A stretch of 5,531 nt of DNA, from contig JAEWNJ010000025.1 in NCBI GenBank assembly GCA_023392795.1, forward strand, positions 1 through 5,531, read 5' to 3'. The notes beneath the pieces were generated by a model that had not been told where the DNA came from, ran no database searches, and saw only the letters and a list, made by a program, of their open reading frames with translations. Positions within the stretch are counted from its first letter, which is position 1, and the number at the start of each line of letters is the position of its first letter. Position numbers and translations under genes: made by a program. This DNA is from Candidatus Cloacimonadota bacterium. Its GTDB lineage: Bacteria > Cloacimonadota > Cloacimonadia > Cloacimonadales > Cloacimonadaceae. Positions 1-5,463 of the stretch are shown here, one piece after another.

Positions 1-1644
1 GTTGGAGGGATACTCTGAATCATTGTGGCTGCGGTGTAGAAAGCCCCGCCGTCTGCTGTAGATATTACCCCAAATCGCCAGCGTGCCACGCTCCAGATAG
101 GGTTTGGCTTCGGGCCACAGGGGGTTGTACCAGGGCAAATCCAGACGCTGTTGACCAAGACTGGGTGTGGGCCAGGACCACGATGTCGTGGGCGGATAGT
201 GTCTGCGGCTGATATCTATCCAGTCGTAAGTGACTTCTTCCAGAGAGCCTTCAGGGTTTTGCACCCAGATGGTTTGCGCGGGAGTGGAGGGATGCGGATG
301 CTGATATTCAAAGGTAAACACGCCATGCTTAAAGGGATTTACCCCGCCATTTCCACTGGCATAAAGATTGGCATAGATGACATGCGGGTCATTGTCCAGA
401 CTACACATGGGATGGAGGCGATCTCCGGTACCGGGATCCGTGTAACCATACTTTATCTCGATGCTTTCTTCCGAGAACAGATTCACAAAGTCATGATTGT
501 TATCGATAGGATCTTGCCCGGGGAAGGTATTTGTGAGAGTAATATCCCCGATTATCTTCAATTTACCCGATGCTGCCCAGGTCTGAGAGCCAGAGAACTG
601 ACCCTCAATCCACAGCTCCCCATCTATGAAAAATTCCTGTCCAACTGTTACTCCTATCGCAAAGGGCGTCCACACCGTATCAACCACTGTAAATTGGTTT
701 GAATACAAAGAATCCTGCGCCGGGGGGTATTCCCCGTAAACCGGAAGTGTTACCATCCGGGGCGCGCTAAAATTCCCCTTCCAACCTGTAGCGGAACTTC
801 CATCAGAATGAAGTATGTAGATATCAGAACCGGAAATCATTGTTCCTGTCTCTCGCACGGGACAGGACCATGGCATGGTAGGGGCGTCTGCTTCCTCCAG
901 CACACCACCAACAAAGATATCATCAAAAGGCATATTACCGGATTCTGAGATCACATGGCCACCAACAATGACCGGCTCGGTATAGACTGGCCAACCACCA
1001 TTGTCACCACCTCCGGTTTGCCTTATACGCAAATCGCCTTGAGTGCACACTACTCCATTTACGTAATCTGTGCCATACCAATAGGCAGAGTTACCGTTGT
1101 TAAATAGATCTTGCTCATAATAAATATGATATGGTTTATGATTGATATCATTCGTGCCATCCATAGTAAAATCCCATTGGAACCATTCCGGATATGCATG
1201 ACGCAAGCGGAACTCAGCCAAGCTGCCATTCCGCTCAAACAGATAAGGTCTTCTCTCATTGATCGTGGATGGGAAAGGATTCTCCGGCATCTGCGACCAA
1301 TTCACTCCGCCATCGAAGCTCTCATAAATGGTACCCATATGCACTATCAACCGGTCATCAAGCACAGTAAGGGTTGGCCAAATCCGGTCTCCAAAACTGG
1401 CTGCAACTGAGTACTCATTCCAGGTATTGCCGGCATCCTCGCTGAGGCAAAACTTGACCATGCCAGGCTCCATCAAAGGGGCATGCTCTGCTTCGAAATA
1501 GACATACATGATCGTATCACCGGCAGCGTAGCAAGATAGCCCGCCCCCAAAATATGCCCTGTCTGAAGTTAACTCAGCAGCGCTGAGACCGCAGAAGATC
1601 AAGTGGCACAACACAAAAAAGGCAACAGTAAATCGTGAAAGCAT
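1..1644 (-). CDS. Secreted Asp-box (BNR-like) protein with long uncharacterised region, 3' end missing
   Basis: The minus strand is open for 548 codons from the ATG at 1644 to the left edge, so the C-terminus is outside the window. Residues 1-23 form a signal peptide: R4, a hydrophobic core (VAFFVLCHLIFCGL), and a likely cleavage after S-A-A23. C18 is preceded by F, so it is not a lipobox. Two Asp boxes follow: S68-E-D-A-G-N-T-W75 matches S-x-D-x-G-x-T-W exactly, and S109-F-D-G-G-V-N-W116 has N for T. They are typical of sialidase/BNR-type beta-propeller blades, but two are too few for a propeller and no sialidase active site is visible. Residues ~190-548 (D193-Y-V-N-G-V-V, G-K-L-K-I-I-G-D near 360-367, F386-V-N-L-F-S-E-E-S-I-E-I, T521-L-A-I-W-G-N-I-Y) resemble from memory a DUF4900-like plan in uncharacterised secreted proteins; this is tentative. 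ATG 1644 is preferred over in-frame ATG 1674, which has no RBS. Function unknown; a surface or extracellular structural or binding role is inferred. Confidence 0.88.
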   Translation of the reverse strand, partial: MLSRFTVAFFVLCHLIFCGLSAAELTSDRAYFGGGLSCYAAGDTIMYVYFEAEHAPLMEPGMVKFCLSEDAGNTWNEYSVAASFGDRIWPTLTVLDDRLIVHMGTIYESFDGGVNWSQMPENPFPSTINERRPYLFERNGSLAEFRLRHAYPEWFQWDFTMDGTNDINHKPYHIYYEQDLFNNGNSAYWYGTDYVNGVVCTQGDLRIRQTGGGDNGGWPVYTEPVIVGGHVISESGNMPFDDIFVGGVLEEADAPTMPWSCPVRETGTMISGSDIYILHSDGSSATGWKGNFSAPRMVTLPVYGEYPPAQDSLYSNQFTVVDTVWTPFAIGVTVGQEFFIDGELWIEGQFSGSQTWAASGKLKIIGDITLTNTFPGQDPIDNNHDFVNLFSEESIEIKYGYTDPGTGDRLHPMCSLDNDPHVIYANLYASGNGGVNPFKHGVFTFEYQHPHPSTPAQTIWVQNPEGSLEEVTYDWIDISRRHYPPTTSWSWPTPSLGQQRLDLPWYNPLWPEAKPYLERGTLAIWGNIYSRRRGFLHRSHNDSEYPSN

Positions 1645-1645
1645 G

Positions 1646-1655
1646 ATTCCTCCTT
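1646..1655 (-). promoter_or_regulatory. Ribosome binding site of the Asp-box gene
   Basis: The minus strand reads AAGGAGGAAT ending one base before the ATG at 1644, with the AGGAGG core 4 bases from the start codon. It is a near-perfect Shine-Dalgarno match and decides the start in favour of 1644 over the in-frame ATG at 1674. Confidence 0.85.
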
Positions 1656-1840
1656 GCTTGATGAACCTTTGCATCGCGTTCGATGTATGATATAGCAATT
1701 TATGTTCCAACCCCATTGGTAATATTTGCAGGCAAGGTGGGTGGATGAGGGAAAATGCAAAGCACGCGGATTGATTCAAAGTAATGATGGACAATTTAAG
1801 ACCGCCAAATAATCAGTGTCACTAGCTGCAGAGCTTGTTC

Positions 1841-1964
1841 GATGACTTAAATAGCGTGGTATGATCCCTCTAGTCCCATTGTGCGATGACCTAAAAAGCC
1901 GTTGTATTATCCCTCTGGTCCCATTGTGTGCTGACTTAAAGCCGTTGTATTATCCCTCTAGTCC
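1841..1964. repeat. Three tandem ~45-bp degenerate repeats
   Basis: Units begin at 1841, 1885 and 1930. Each reads roughly G-[AC]-TGAC-[TC]-TAAA, then a GCCGTTGTATTAT-like stretch, then CCCTCT-[AG]-GTCC. The first two units end CCATTGTG. The third runs straight into the next repeat family at CTAGTCC, so the two families share a junction. No open frame spans them. Units 2 and 3 are closer to each other than to unit 1. Role unknown; they lie 5' of the Asp-box gene, ending about 200 bases from its start codon. Confidence 0.75.
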
Positions 1965-2087
1965 TGTAAGGACGTTAGTTTAGATAGCCTGGGGATAAAA
2001 CGCTGATCTGAGTCCTGTAAGGACGACAGTTTAGCTAGTCTGGGGATAAAACGCTGATCTGAGTCCTGTAAGGACGACAGTTTAGAT
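1961..2087 (+). repeat. 51-bp tandem repeat, two full copies and one partial copy
   Basis: Copies start at exactly 1961, 2012 and 2063. Each opens with the hairpin GTCCTGTAAGGAC, followed by GACAGTTTAGAT (GTTAGTTTAGAT in the first). Copies 1 and 2 continue with CTGGGGATAAAACGCTGATCTGA. The two full copies differ at only a few positions, so the duplication is recent or maintained. The third copy breaks off after TTTAGAT at 2087. Whole units are repeated with no variable spacers, so this is not a CRISPR array. Confidence 0.85.
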
Positions 2088-2136
2088 AATTATATCCTTG
2101 TCTATCTTCTGATTAGCTATATCTAAACTGCCGTCC
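2072..2136. repeat. Long inverted repeat formed by opposed repeat copies
   Basis: The segment 2072-2087 (GGACGACAGTTTAGAT) is the reverse complement of 2121-2136 (ATCTAAACTGCCGTCC) at 15 of 16 positions, with 33 bases between. It arises because the third 51-bp unit is followed by a copy of the same core in reverse orientation. Either strand could fold into a stable stem-loop. There is no T-run after it, so a classical intrinsic terminator is not supported. Confidence 0.75.
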
Positions 2137-2198
2137 CCCTGGGACTAAGGTGACTGTAGGGCGCACGTTTCTATCTGAACTGACGTCCCTAGCGGGAC
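2121..2198 (-). repeat. Two inverted copies of the GTCC/GGAC hairpin core
   Basis: On the minus strand two further copies of the 51-bp family's core are seen. The first spans 2121-2145, with hairpin GTCCCCCTGGGAC read on the plus strand at 2133-2145. The second spans 2173-2198, with hairpin GTCCCTAGCGGGAC at 2185-2198. Both keep the flanking arm ATCT-[AG]-AACTG. The stem's fifth pair is C-G here and T-A in the three forward copies. Confidence 0.7.
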
Positions 2199-2234
2199 TC
2201 AAAACGCCATGTCACACAAAGGGACTCAAAACGC
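2194..2234 (+). repeat. Short direct repeat GGGACTCAAAACGC, two copies
   Basis: The 14-mer GGGACTCAAAACGC occurs at 2194-2207 and again at 2221-2234, 27 bases apart. The first copy overlaps the right arm of the preceding hairpin. The second is followed by TGGGG. It shares AAAACGCTG with the 51-bp family, so it may be a broken edge of that family. Confidence 0.65.
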
Positions 2235-2253
2235 TGGGGTGGCGGTTTCTGGG

Positions 2254-2293
2254 GTGGCAAGCTCCTGCTTGCCACAGCGAGCGAGAGCTCGCT
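2254..2293. repeat. Two adjacent perfect hairpins
   Basis: The first hairpin is GTGGCAAGC-tcct-GCTTGCCAC at 2254-2275, with a perfect 9-bp stem and 4-base loop. It abuts a second, AGCGAGC-gaga-GCTCGCT at 2276-2293, with a perfect 7-bp stem and 4-base loop. No base separates them. Both are GC-rich and unrelated in sequence. The arrangement looks like a compound palindromic repeat; neither is followed by a T-run on either strand. Confidence 0.75.
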
Positions 2294-2310
2294 TCTGGAG
2301 TTTGGACATT

Positions 2311-2368
2311 CGTAGCATCGGAATGCTACGTTACGGTACTTTTCGTAGCATCGGAATGCTACGTTACG
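2311..2368. repeat. Duplicated hairpin CGTAGCAT-cgga-ATGCTACG
   Basis: A 25-base unit (the 20-base hairpin plus TTACG) occurs identically at 2311-2335 and 2344-2368, a period of 33 bases. Each unit folds into a perfect 8-bp stem with a CGGA loop (2311-2330 and 2344-2363). The pair sits between GGAGTTT (2297-2303) and its reverse complement AAACTCC (2385-2391). The repeat gives repeated peptides in short unrelated frames on both strands, which is an artefact and not evidence for a gene. Confidence 0.8.
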
Positions 2369-2457
2369 TAAGGGAGCTATCCTAAAACTCCGCCTGGAGC
2401 TTGGCAGCCCAAACGCGACACCCCGTTTACCATCTCTTTCCTTCTTGTTGTTCGTAC

Positions 2458-2516
2458 GCCTCCCATACACCGGTCGAACACCGGTCATACAATCGTATGA
2501 GTATTGTATGGGAGGC
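2458..2516. repeat. 59-bp palindromic element able to form a three-way junction
   Basis: The outer arms GCCTCCCATACA (2458-2469) and TGTATGGGAGGC (2505-2516) are perfectly complementary over 12 bp. Inside are two further hairpins: CCGGT-cgaac-ACCGG (2470-2484) and TCATAC-aatc-GTATGA (2485-2500). Only GTAT (2501-2504) and the loops stay unpaired. An alternative pairing of CATACAAT (2486-2493) with ATTGTATG (2503-2510) would compete with the outer stem. No target-site duplication or transposase is visible. It could be a structured RNA, a protein-binding cruciform or a mobile-element remnant; the sequence does not decide. Confidence 0.7.
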
Positions 2517-2547
2517 TCATGAGGTGAGCAGCAAGTAGAAGGCGGCA

Positions 2548-2564
2548 TCACCCCGGAGGGGTGA
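2548..2564. repeat. Short GC-rich hairpin TCACCCC-gga-GGGGTGA
   Basis: A perfect 7-bp stem with a 3-base loop, lying just outside the left arm of the large concentric palindrome. It has the same design as the inner GCCCC/GGGGC hairpins of that palindrome. There is no T-run. Confidence 0.6.
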
Positions 2565-2569
2565 GATAT

Positions 2570-2735
2570 CATAGCCCGGGGTGTAGCGCAGCGGAACCCC
2601 GGGTTGTATGTGGTATGGATATCAAGCCCCGAAGGGGCGCAATAGCTTGTCGTATGTGTTAATTACGCCCCTTCGGGGCTTAACGCGCCTGCTGTGATTA
2701 TCCCGGGGTTTCGCTACGCTGCAACCCGGGCTATG
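2570..2735. repeat. 166-bp concentric palindrome of REP-like units
   Basis: The outer arms 2570-2603 and 2702-2735 are inverted copies of a 34-base element (ATAGCCCGGG...ACCCCGGG) with about four mismatches. The inner arms 2624-2639 (AAGCCCCGAAGGGGCG) and 2666-2681 are perfect inverted copies of a 16-base element. Both pairs share the same centre, near 2652.5. Each arm is also a hairpin on its own: CCCGGGGT/ACCCCGGG around a 13-base loop, and GCCCC/GGGGC around GAA. The DNA between the arms is not palindromic. The plan resembles paired REP sequences (BIME/REPIN) of other bacteria; family membership is inferred from shape only. Confidence 0.8.
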
Positions 2736-2743
2736 GAATGACC

Positions 2744-2897
2744 GCCCTTCCAGGGCTAATCTTTATCATGGCTACGATAAATGATACTGCTACAATGTAT
2801 CTGATTTGTCAACACTCTACGCCATTCCAGGGCTAATCTCTACCATGGCTACGATAAATGATACTGCTACAAGGTTTCCGATTTGTCAACACGCTGC
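2744..2897. repeat. Tandem duplication of a 77-bp unit
   Basis: Units 2744-2820 and 2821-2897 match over most of their length, including an identical stretch of more than 20 bases from ATGGCTACGATAAATG to GCTACAA. Each unit begins with GCC and TTCCAGG and contains GATTTGTCAACAC near its end. Read on the minus strand, the latter gives TTGACA. A degenerate third start follows at 2898 (GCCCGTAAAGGG, then TTATCCTTATC), suggesting a decayed partial unit. No coding frame explains the conservation. Confidence 0.85.
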
Positions 2898-2935
2898 GCC
2901 CGTAAAGGGATTTATCCTTATCTGAGGTGCCTTAC

Positions 2936-2997
2936 GAGGGGCTTAGCTGCACTTTGCACCCATTTCTCGAGGCAAAGCCTGGCAAATAGAGCCCCTC
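2936..2997 (-). other. Stem-loop in the 3' region of the PPC-repeat gene
   Basis: GAGGGGCT (2936-2943) pairs with AGCCCCTC (2990-2997) over 8 bp. Within the loop, CTTTGC (2952-2957) pairs with GCAAAG (2972-2977). It lies 26 bases past the stop codon of the minus-strand PPC gene, where a terminator or a transcript-stabilising structure is expected. No U-tract follows on the minus strand, so intrinsic termination is not shown; it may act as a 3'-end protecting structure or be one more repeat. Confidence 0.4.
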
Positions 2998-3023
2998 ATG
3001 CTCCCATAGTGTTTACATGGCGA

Positions 3024-5234
3024 TCAAGGTAATGCTATCACACGATAGAATCTTTTGGTGCCATCAGCAGTTGCTGTCCAGGTATTTTCAGTAGTTGTTC
3101 CTACCTGGGTGAAACCGGTATGGGGATTATCCGAAGCCTCGATCCTGTAGCTGATGGCATTTGGAACTACAGACCAACTTAGGGTAATCTGGTCTCCTGC
3201 ACTGGTGATATGTAATCCGGAAGGAGCTGTCAAAGCATTACTGCATTGATAATTTAACTGATACCCACCGATAGCATCGTTGTAAGCATCCACGTAAAAT
3301 CTGTAGGTTGCTGAAGTGCCGGGCACAAACTCCATGTAGAAATTATAACCATACCCATACTCATCATCACTGCTCTGAAGCAAAGTGGTGCCATCTTCAT
3401 TATATAAAAGGATGTGGGTATCCAGGCTGCTGGTAGAATAGAAGGTATAGATCATGTCTGATCTGCCGTAGAACGTGAACCAATCACGGTCCTCTGAGTC
3501 ATGCAAAGTGTGTAACTGAATTTGCCAATCTGTAGTGGGAGTGATAGTGGTGCCCTGTACGCTGCTATTATCCGGTTCAAAAGCATCAGGCTCCAGTTCA
3601 GACCAATAGTGTATATCGTAAGATCCAATGGTAGCCGAATTATATCCGGTCACTTTCAGTTTGTAGATAGCAGTGGAAGTGGGTATGAAACTGATCGCAA
3701 AATTGTACGCTTCTACTCCACTATCATCATCAAAACCCAGTAATGTCACACCATCTTGCTGATAGACAGACGCCTGAGTATCAGTAGATCCAGTAGAATA
3801 AAACCTGTAGGTATATCCTTGTAATGCATAGAATTGATACCAGTCCTGATCTGGAATATCGTCAGAGCTATTCAGTGTATGGGTTTGAACTTGTTGCACA
3901 GAACTGATATCGATAGTATGGGCTTCTGCTGCTGTATTATCCGGTTCATATTCATCTGCTGGCGCCCAGGAAAGATAATGCAGGTCATAAAACCCCTGAT
4001 TACCAGTTTGTTCCAAAATACATGCCACTTTGAGCCACATATATTCTGTAGCGGTGGCAGTGTATTCAATATTGAAGTCATGCCCGTTGAGGCCTGAAAG
4101 CTCGCTGTAAACGATCAAAGTACCATCGTCACTATACAGACCAGCCCCGAAAAGTTCACCCCACGAAGTGGAGTAAAAAGAGTAGGTCTTACCCTGAACT
4201 GCTGAAAATCTATACCAATCATGATCCGTGTGAGTATGGATCGTATGGATTTGGGTTTGGACATCGGTTGTAACATTGAGGATGGTGAATTGGTTAATGG
4301 AATTGTCGGGTTCATATGCGTCCGGCAAGGCATTACATGTGCTATGCAATGTGTAATTGCCAATAGCGTAAGAAGTATTTCCAGTAATCCTCAGGTAACA
4401 AAATTCATCAGCCAAACCGGTGTAGGTGAGGCTAAAGTTATTACCCTCACCGCTATCTTCATCCTGCGCGATCAAAGTGGTTCCATCGGATCGATACAAA
4501 TAGACTCGCACATCCGTGTTACCGGTGGACCAGATGGTGTACAAGCCTCCCTCGCAGGTCCAGAATTCAATCCAATCCTCATCTGTGACAGTATGCAGCG
4601 AGCGTTGCAGGCAATCCTCATAGCCAAGAGGAATAATCATATACCCAGGATCGGCAGCCGAATTATCCGGCTCATAAGCATCGGCTGCAGCAACGTAGCT
4701 GTAAGTAATCGTATATGATCCGGTTGCTCCGGCAGCTCCGGTTACCTTCAGTTTGTAAATCCCACTGGTACTGATCTCCCACTGCTGGTTGGCGATGTAA
4801 TATCCGGAAGTGGGAGCAGGTGTGACCCCGTCACTCAGGAAGAGGGCAAGCTGAACAGAAATGCCGGTCACTACAAAACGATAAGCCCGGCCATCGTATG
4901 CCATAAAATGATACCAGTCTTGATCGTTGGTAGTGTGAATCGTATGATTTTGGGATTGGGAAACTGATGAGACATTGATGAATTTGCTCGTTGCGGCAGT
5001 ATTGTCGGGTTCATAAGAATCGGGATCAACCAGGGTATTGCGGGAATCGCTATCCGGAGCTTGGTTTGAGTATCTGGTTTCCGGCATGACATTTGGAATA
5101 TCTACACTTGCACTTTGTTCCCAGGATTGATCACCAATAGTATCCTGATAAATGGTATTCTCAAGCTGCTGTGCAAGCAAAGCAGTAGCGATCAGTGACA
5201 GTAAACTGACCATGACGGCATTAAACACTCGCAT
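3024..5234 (-). CDS. Secreted protein with five PPC-type repeats and C-terminal FnIII module
   Basis: A complete 736-residue protein. Residues 1-21 form a signal peptide (R2, then VMVSLLSLIATALLA), likely cut before Q22. A polar linker (22-70) leads to five tandem ~115-122-residue beta-rich repeats starting near 71, 184, 304, 426 and 549. Each opens with [YF]-E-P-D-N (at 74, 187, 307, 429, 552), carries a D-x-D-W-[YFI] motif (W107, 221, 340, 465, 585) and ends G-x-Y-x-[IL]; a D-G-x-T step is in repeats 1, 2, 4 and 5. This is the pattern of the bacterial pre-peptidase C-terminal domain family, which usually trails secreted peptidases, but no protease or other catalytic domain is present. Residues 668-736 are a fibronectin III-like module (W687, final R-F-Y-R-V-I-A-L-P). 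ATG 5234 is chosen because upstream TTG 5246 lies across the RBS and would add only four residues translated from it. No LPXTG motif, C-terminal helix or recognisable type IX sorting domain is seen. An extracellular adhesive or scaffold role is inferred. Confidence 0.93.
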   Translation of the reverse strand: MRVFNAVMVSLLSLIATALLAQQLENTIYQDTIGDQSWEQSASVDIPNVMPETRYSNQAPDSDSRNTLVDPDSYEPDNTAATSKFINVSSVSQSQNHTIHTTNDQDWYHFMAYDGRAYRFVVTGISVQLALFLSDGVTPAPTSGYYIANQQWEISTSGIYKLKVTGAAGATGSYTITYSYVAAADAYEPDNSAADPGYMIIPLGYEDCLQRSLHTVTDEDWIEFWTCEGGLYTIWSTGNTDVRVYLYRSDGTTLIAQDEDSGEGNNFSLTYTGLADEFCYLRITGNTSYAIGNYTLHSTCNALPDAYEPDNSINQFTILNVTTDVQTQIHTIHTHTDHDWYRFSAVQGKTYSFYSTSWGELFGAGLYSDDGTLIVYSELSGLNGHDFNIEYTATATEYMWLKVACILEQTGNQGFYDLHYLSWAPADEYEPDNTAAEAHTIDISSVQQVQTHTLNSSDDIPDQDWYQFYALQGYTYRFYSTGSTDTQASVYQQDGVTLLGFDDDSGVEAYNFAISFIPTSTAIYKLKVTGYNSATIGSYDIHYWSELEPDAFEPDNSSVQGTTITPTTDWQIQLHTLHDSEDRDWFTFYGRSDMIYTFYSTSSLDTHILLYNEDGTTLLQSSDDEYGYGYNFYMEFVPGTSATYRFYVDAYNDAIGGYQLNYQCSNALTAPSGLHITSAGDQITLSWSVVPNAISYRIEASDNPHTGFTQVGTTTENTWTATADGTKRFYRVIALP
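3246..5024 (-). repeat. Five tandem PPC-like domain repeats at protein level
   Basis: Residues 71-663 of the protein hold five repeats with motif-to-motif spacing of 113, 120, 122 and 123 residues. Repeats 2, 4 and 5 keep an acidic loop after the D-G-x-T step (QDEDSG, FDDDSG, SSDDEYG). Repeat 1 has TPAPTSG there and repeat 3 has SELSG. Repeat 2 alone has four cysteines (C208, C227, C279, C300). The repeats are clearly diverged in sequence, so the duplication is old and not a recent DNA-level expansion. Confidence 0.85.
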
Positions 5235-5237
5235 TAT

Positions 5238-5244
5238 CTCCTCC
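5238..5244 (-). promoter_or_regulatory. Ribosome binding site of the PPC-repeat gene
   Basis: The minus strand reads GGAGGAG followed by ATA and then the ATG at 5234. The GGAGG core sits 5 bases from the ATG. It fixes the start at 5234 and makes TTG 5246, which begins inside this site, implausible. Confidence 0.85.
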
Positions 5245-5385
5245 AAACGAGCTTCTCCTGATATCTGAGTCTCAATAAATCGGTCTTACTTCAACGCACT
5301 GCTTCTCAATTACTTCAAAGACACCAAGTAGCCCTGGAATTCAACAGATTTGCGAAAGACAAAGCATCTGGGGTGCGCTTCTATC

Positions 5386-5463
5386 CTCACGGCAATTGTT
5401 GTCAATGGTTTTTCTTCATGCGTTCGTGACAAAGACGTTGTTAGTTCTCACCGCATTGTCAAT
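5386..5463 (-). promoter_or_regulatory. Paired TTGACAA/GTGAG direct repeats upstream of the PPC gene
   Basis: On the minus strand ATTGACAATGCGGTGAG (5447-5463) and ATTGACAACAATTGCCGTGAG (5386-5406) share both ends, with a 4-base insertion in the second. They lie 150-230 bases upstream of the start codon and both contain TTGACA, a consensus -35 hexamer. The best -10 for the proximal copy is TAGAAG (5378-5383, 16-base spacer), which is weak. The pair could be a two-site operator or a promoter duplication; it is a candidate only. Confidence 0.3.

Noticed and set aside
151..702. 183-codon open frame on the plus strand
   Set aside because: It lies entirely inside the minus-strand Asp-box gene, which has an RBS, a signal peptide and motif matches. 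The plus-strand peptide shows no family features and no good RBS.
1672..1674. Upstream in-frame ATG for the Asp-box gene
   Set aside because: It has no Shine-Dalgarno sequence, would add ten residues before the signal peptide, and would translate across the AGGAGG site used by ATG 1644.
1687..1692. Promoter -10 for the Asp-box gene (TATCAT on the minus strand)
   Set aside because: It matches TATAAT at 5 of 6 positions, but no acceptable -35 hexamer lies 16-18 bases upstream; TTGGAA is only 12 bases away.
1961..2087. Possible CRISPR array
   Set aside because: The whole 51-bp unit is repeated with no unique spacers, the copies abut, and no cas gene is present.
2189..2572. 127-codon minus-strand frame and an overlapping 73-codon plus-strand frame (2150-2371)
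   Set aside because: Both are read through palindromic repeats. Their repeated peptides (RNVAFRCYE and VASECYVT) are translations of the duplicated hairpin, and neither has a convincing RBS.
2936..2997. Intrinsic terminator after the PPC gene
   Set aside because: The stem is good, but the minus strand continues GTAAGGCACC without a T-run, so it is kept only as a stem-loop of unknown role.
4221..4718. 165-codon plus-strand frame, with other short frames inside 3522-5092
   Set aside because: They are antisense or out-of-frame shadows of the PPC-repeat gene, whose domain repeats are unambiguous on the minus strand.
5244..5246. TTG start giving a 740-residue PPC protein
   Set aside because: The codon overlaps the GGAGGAG ribosome binding site, and the extra residues M-E-E-I are a translation of that site.
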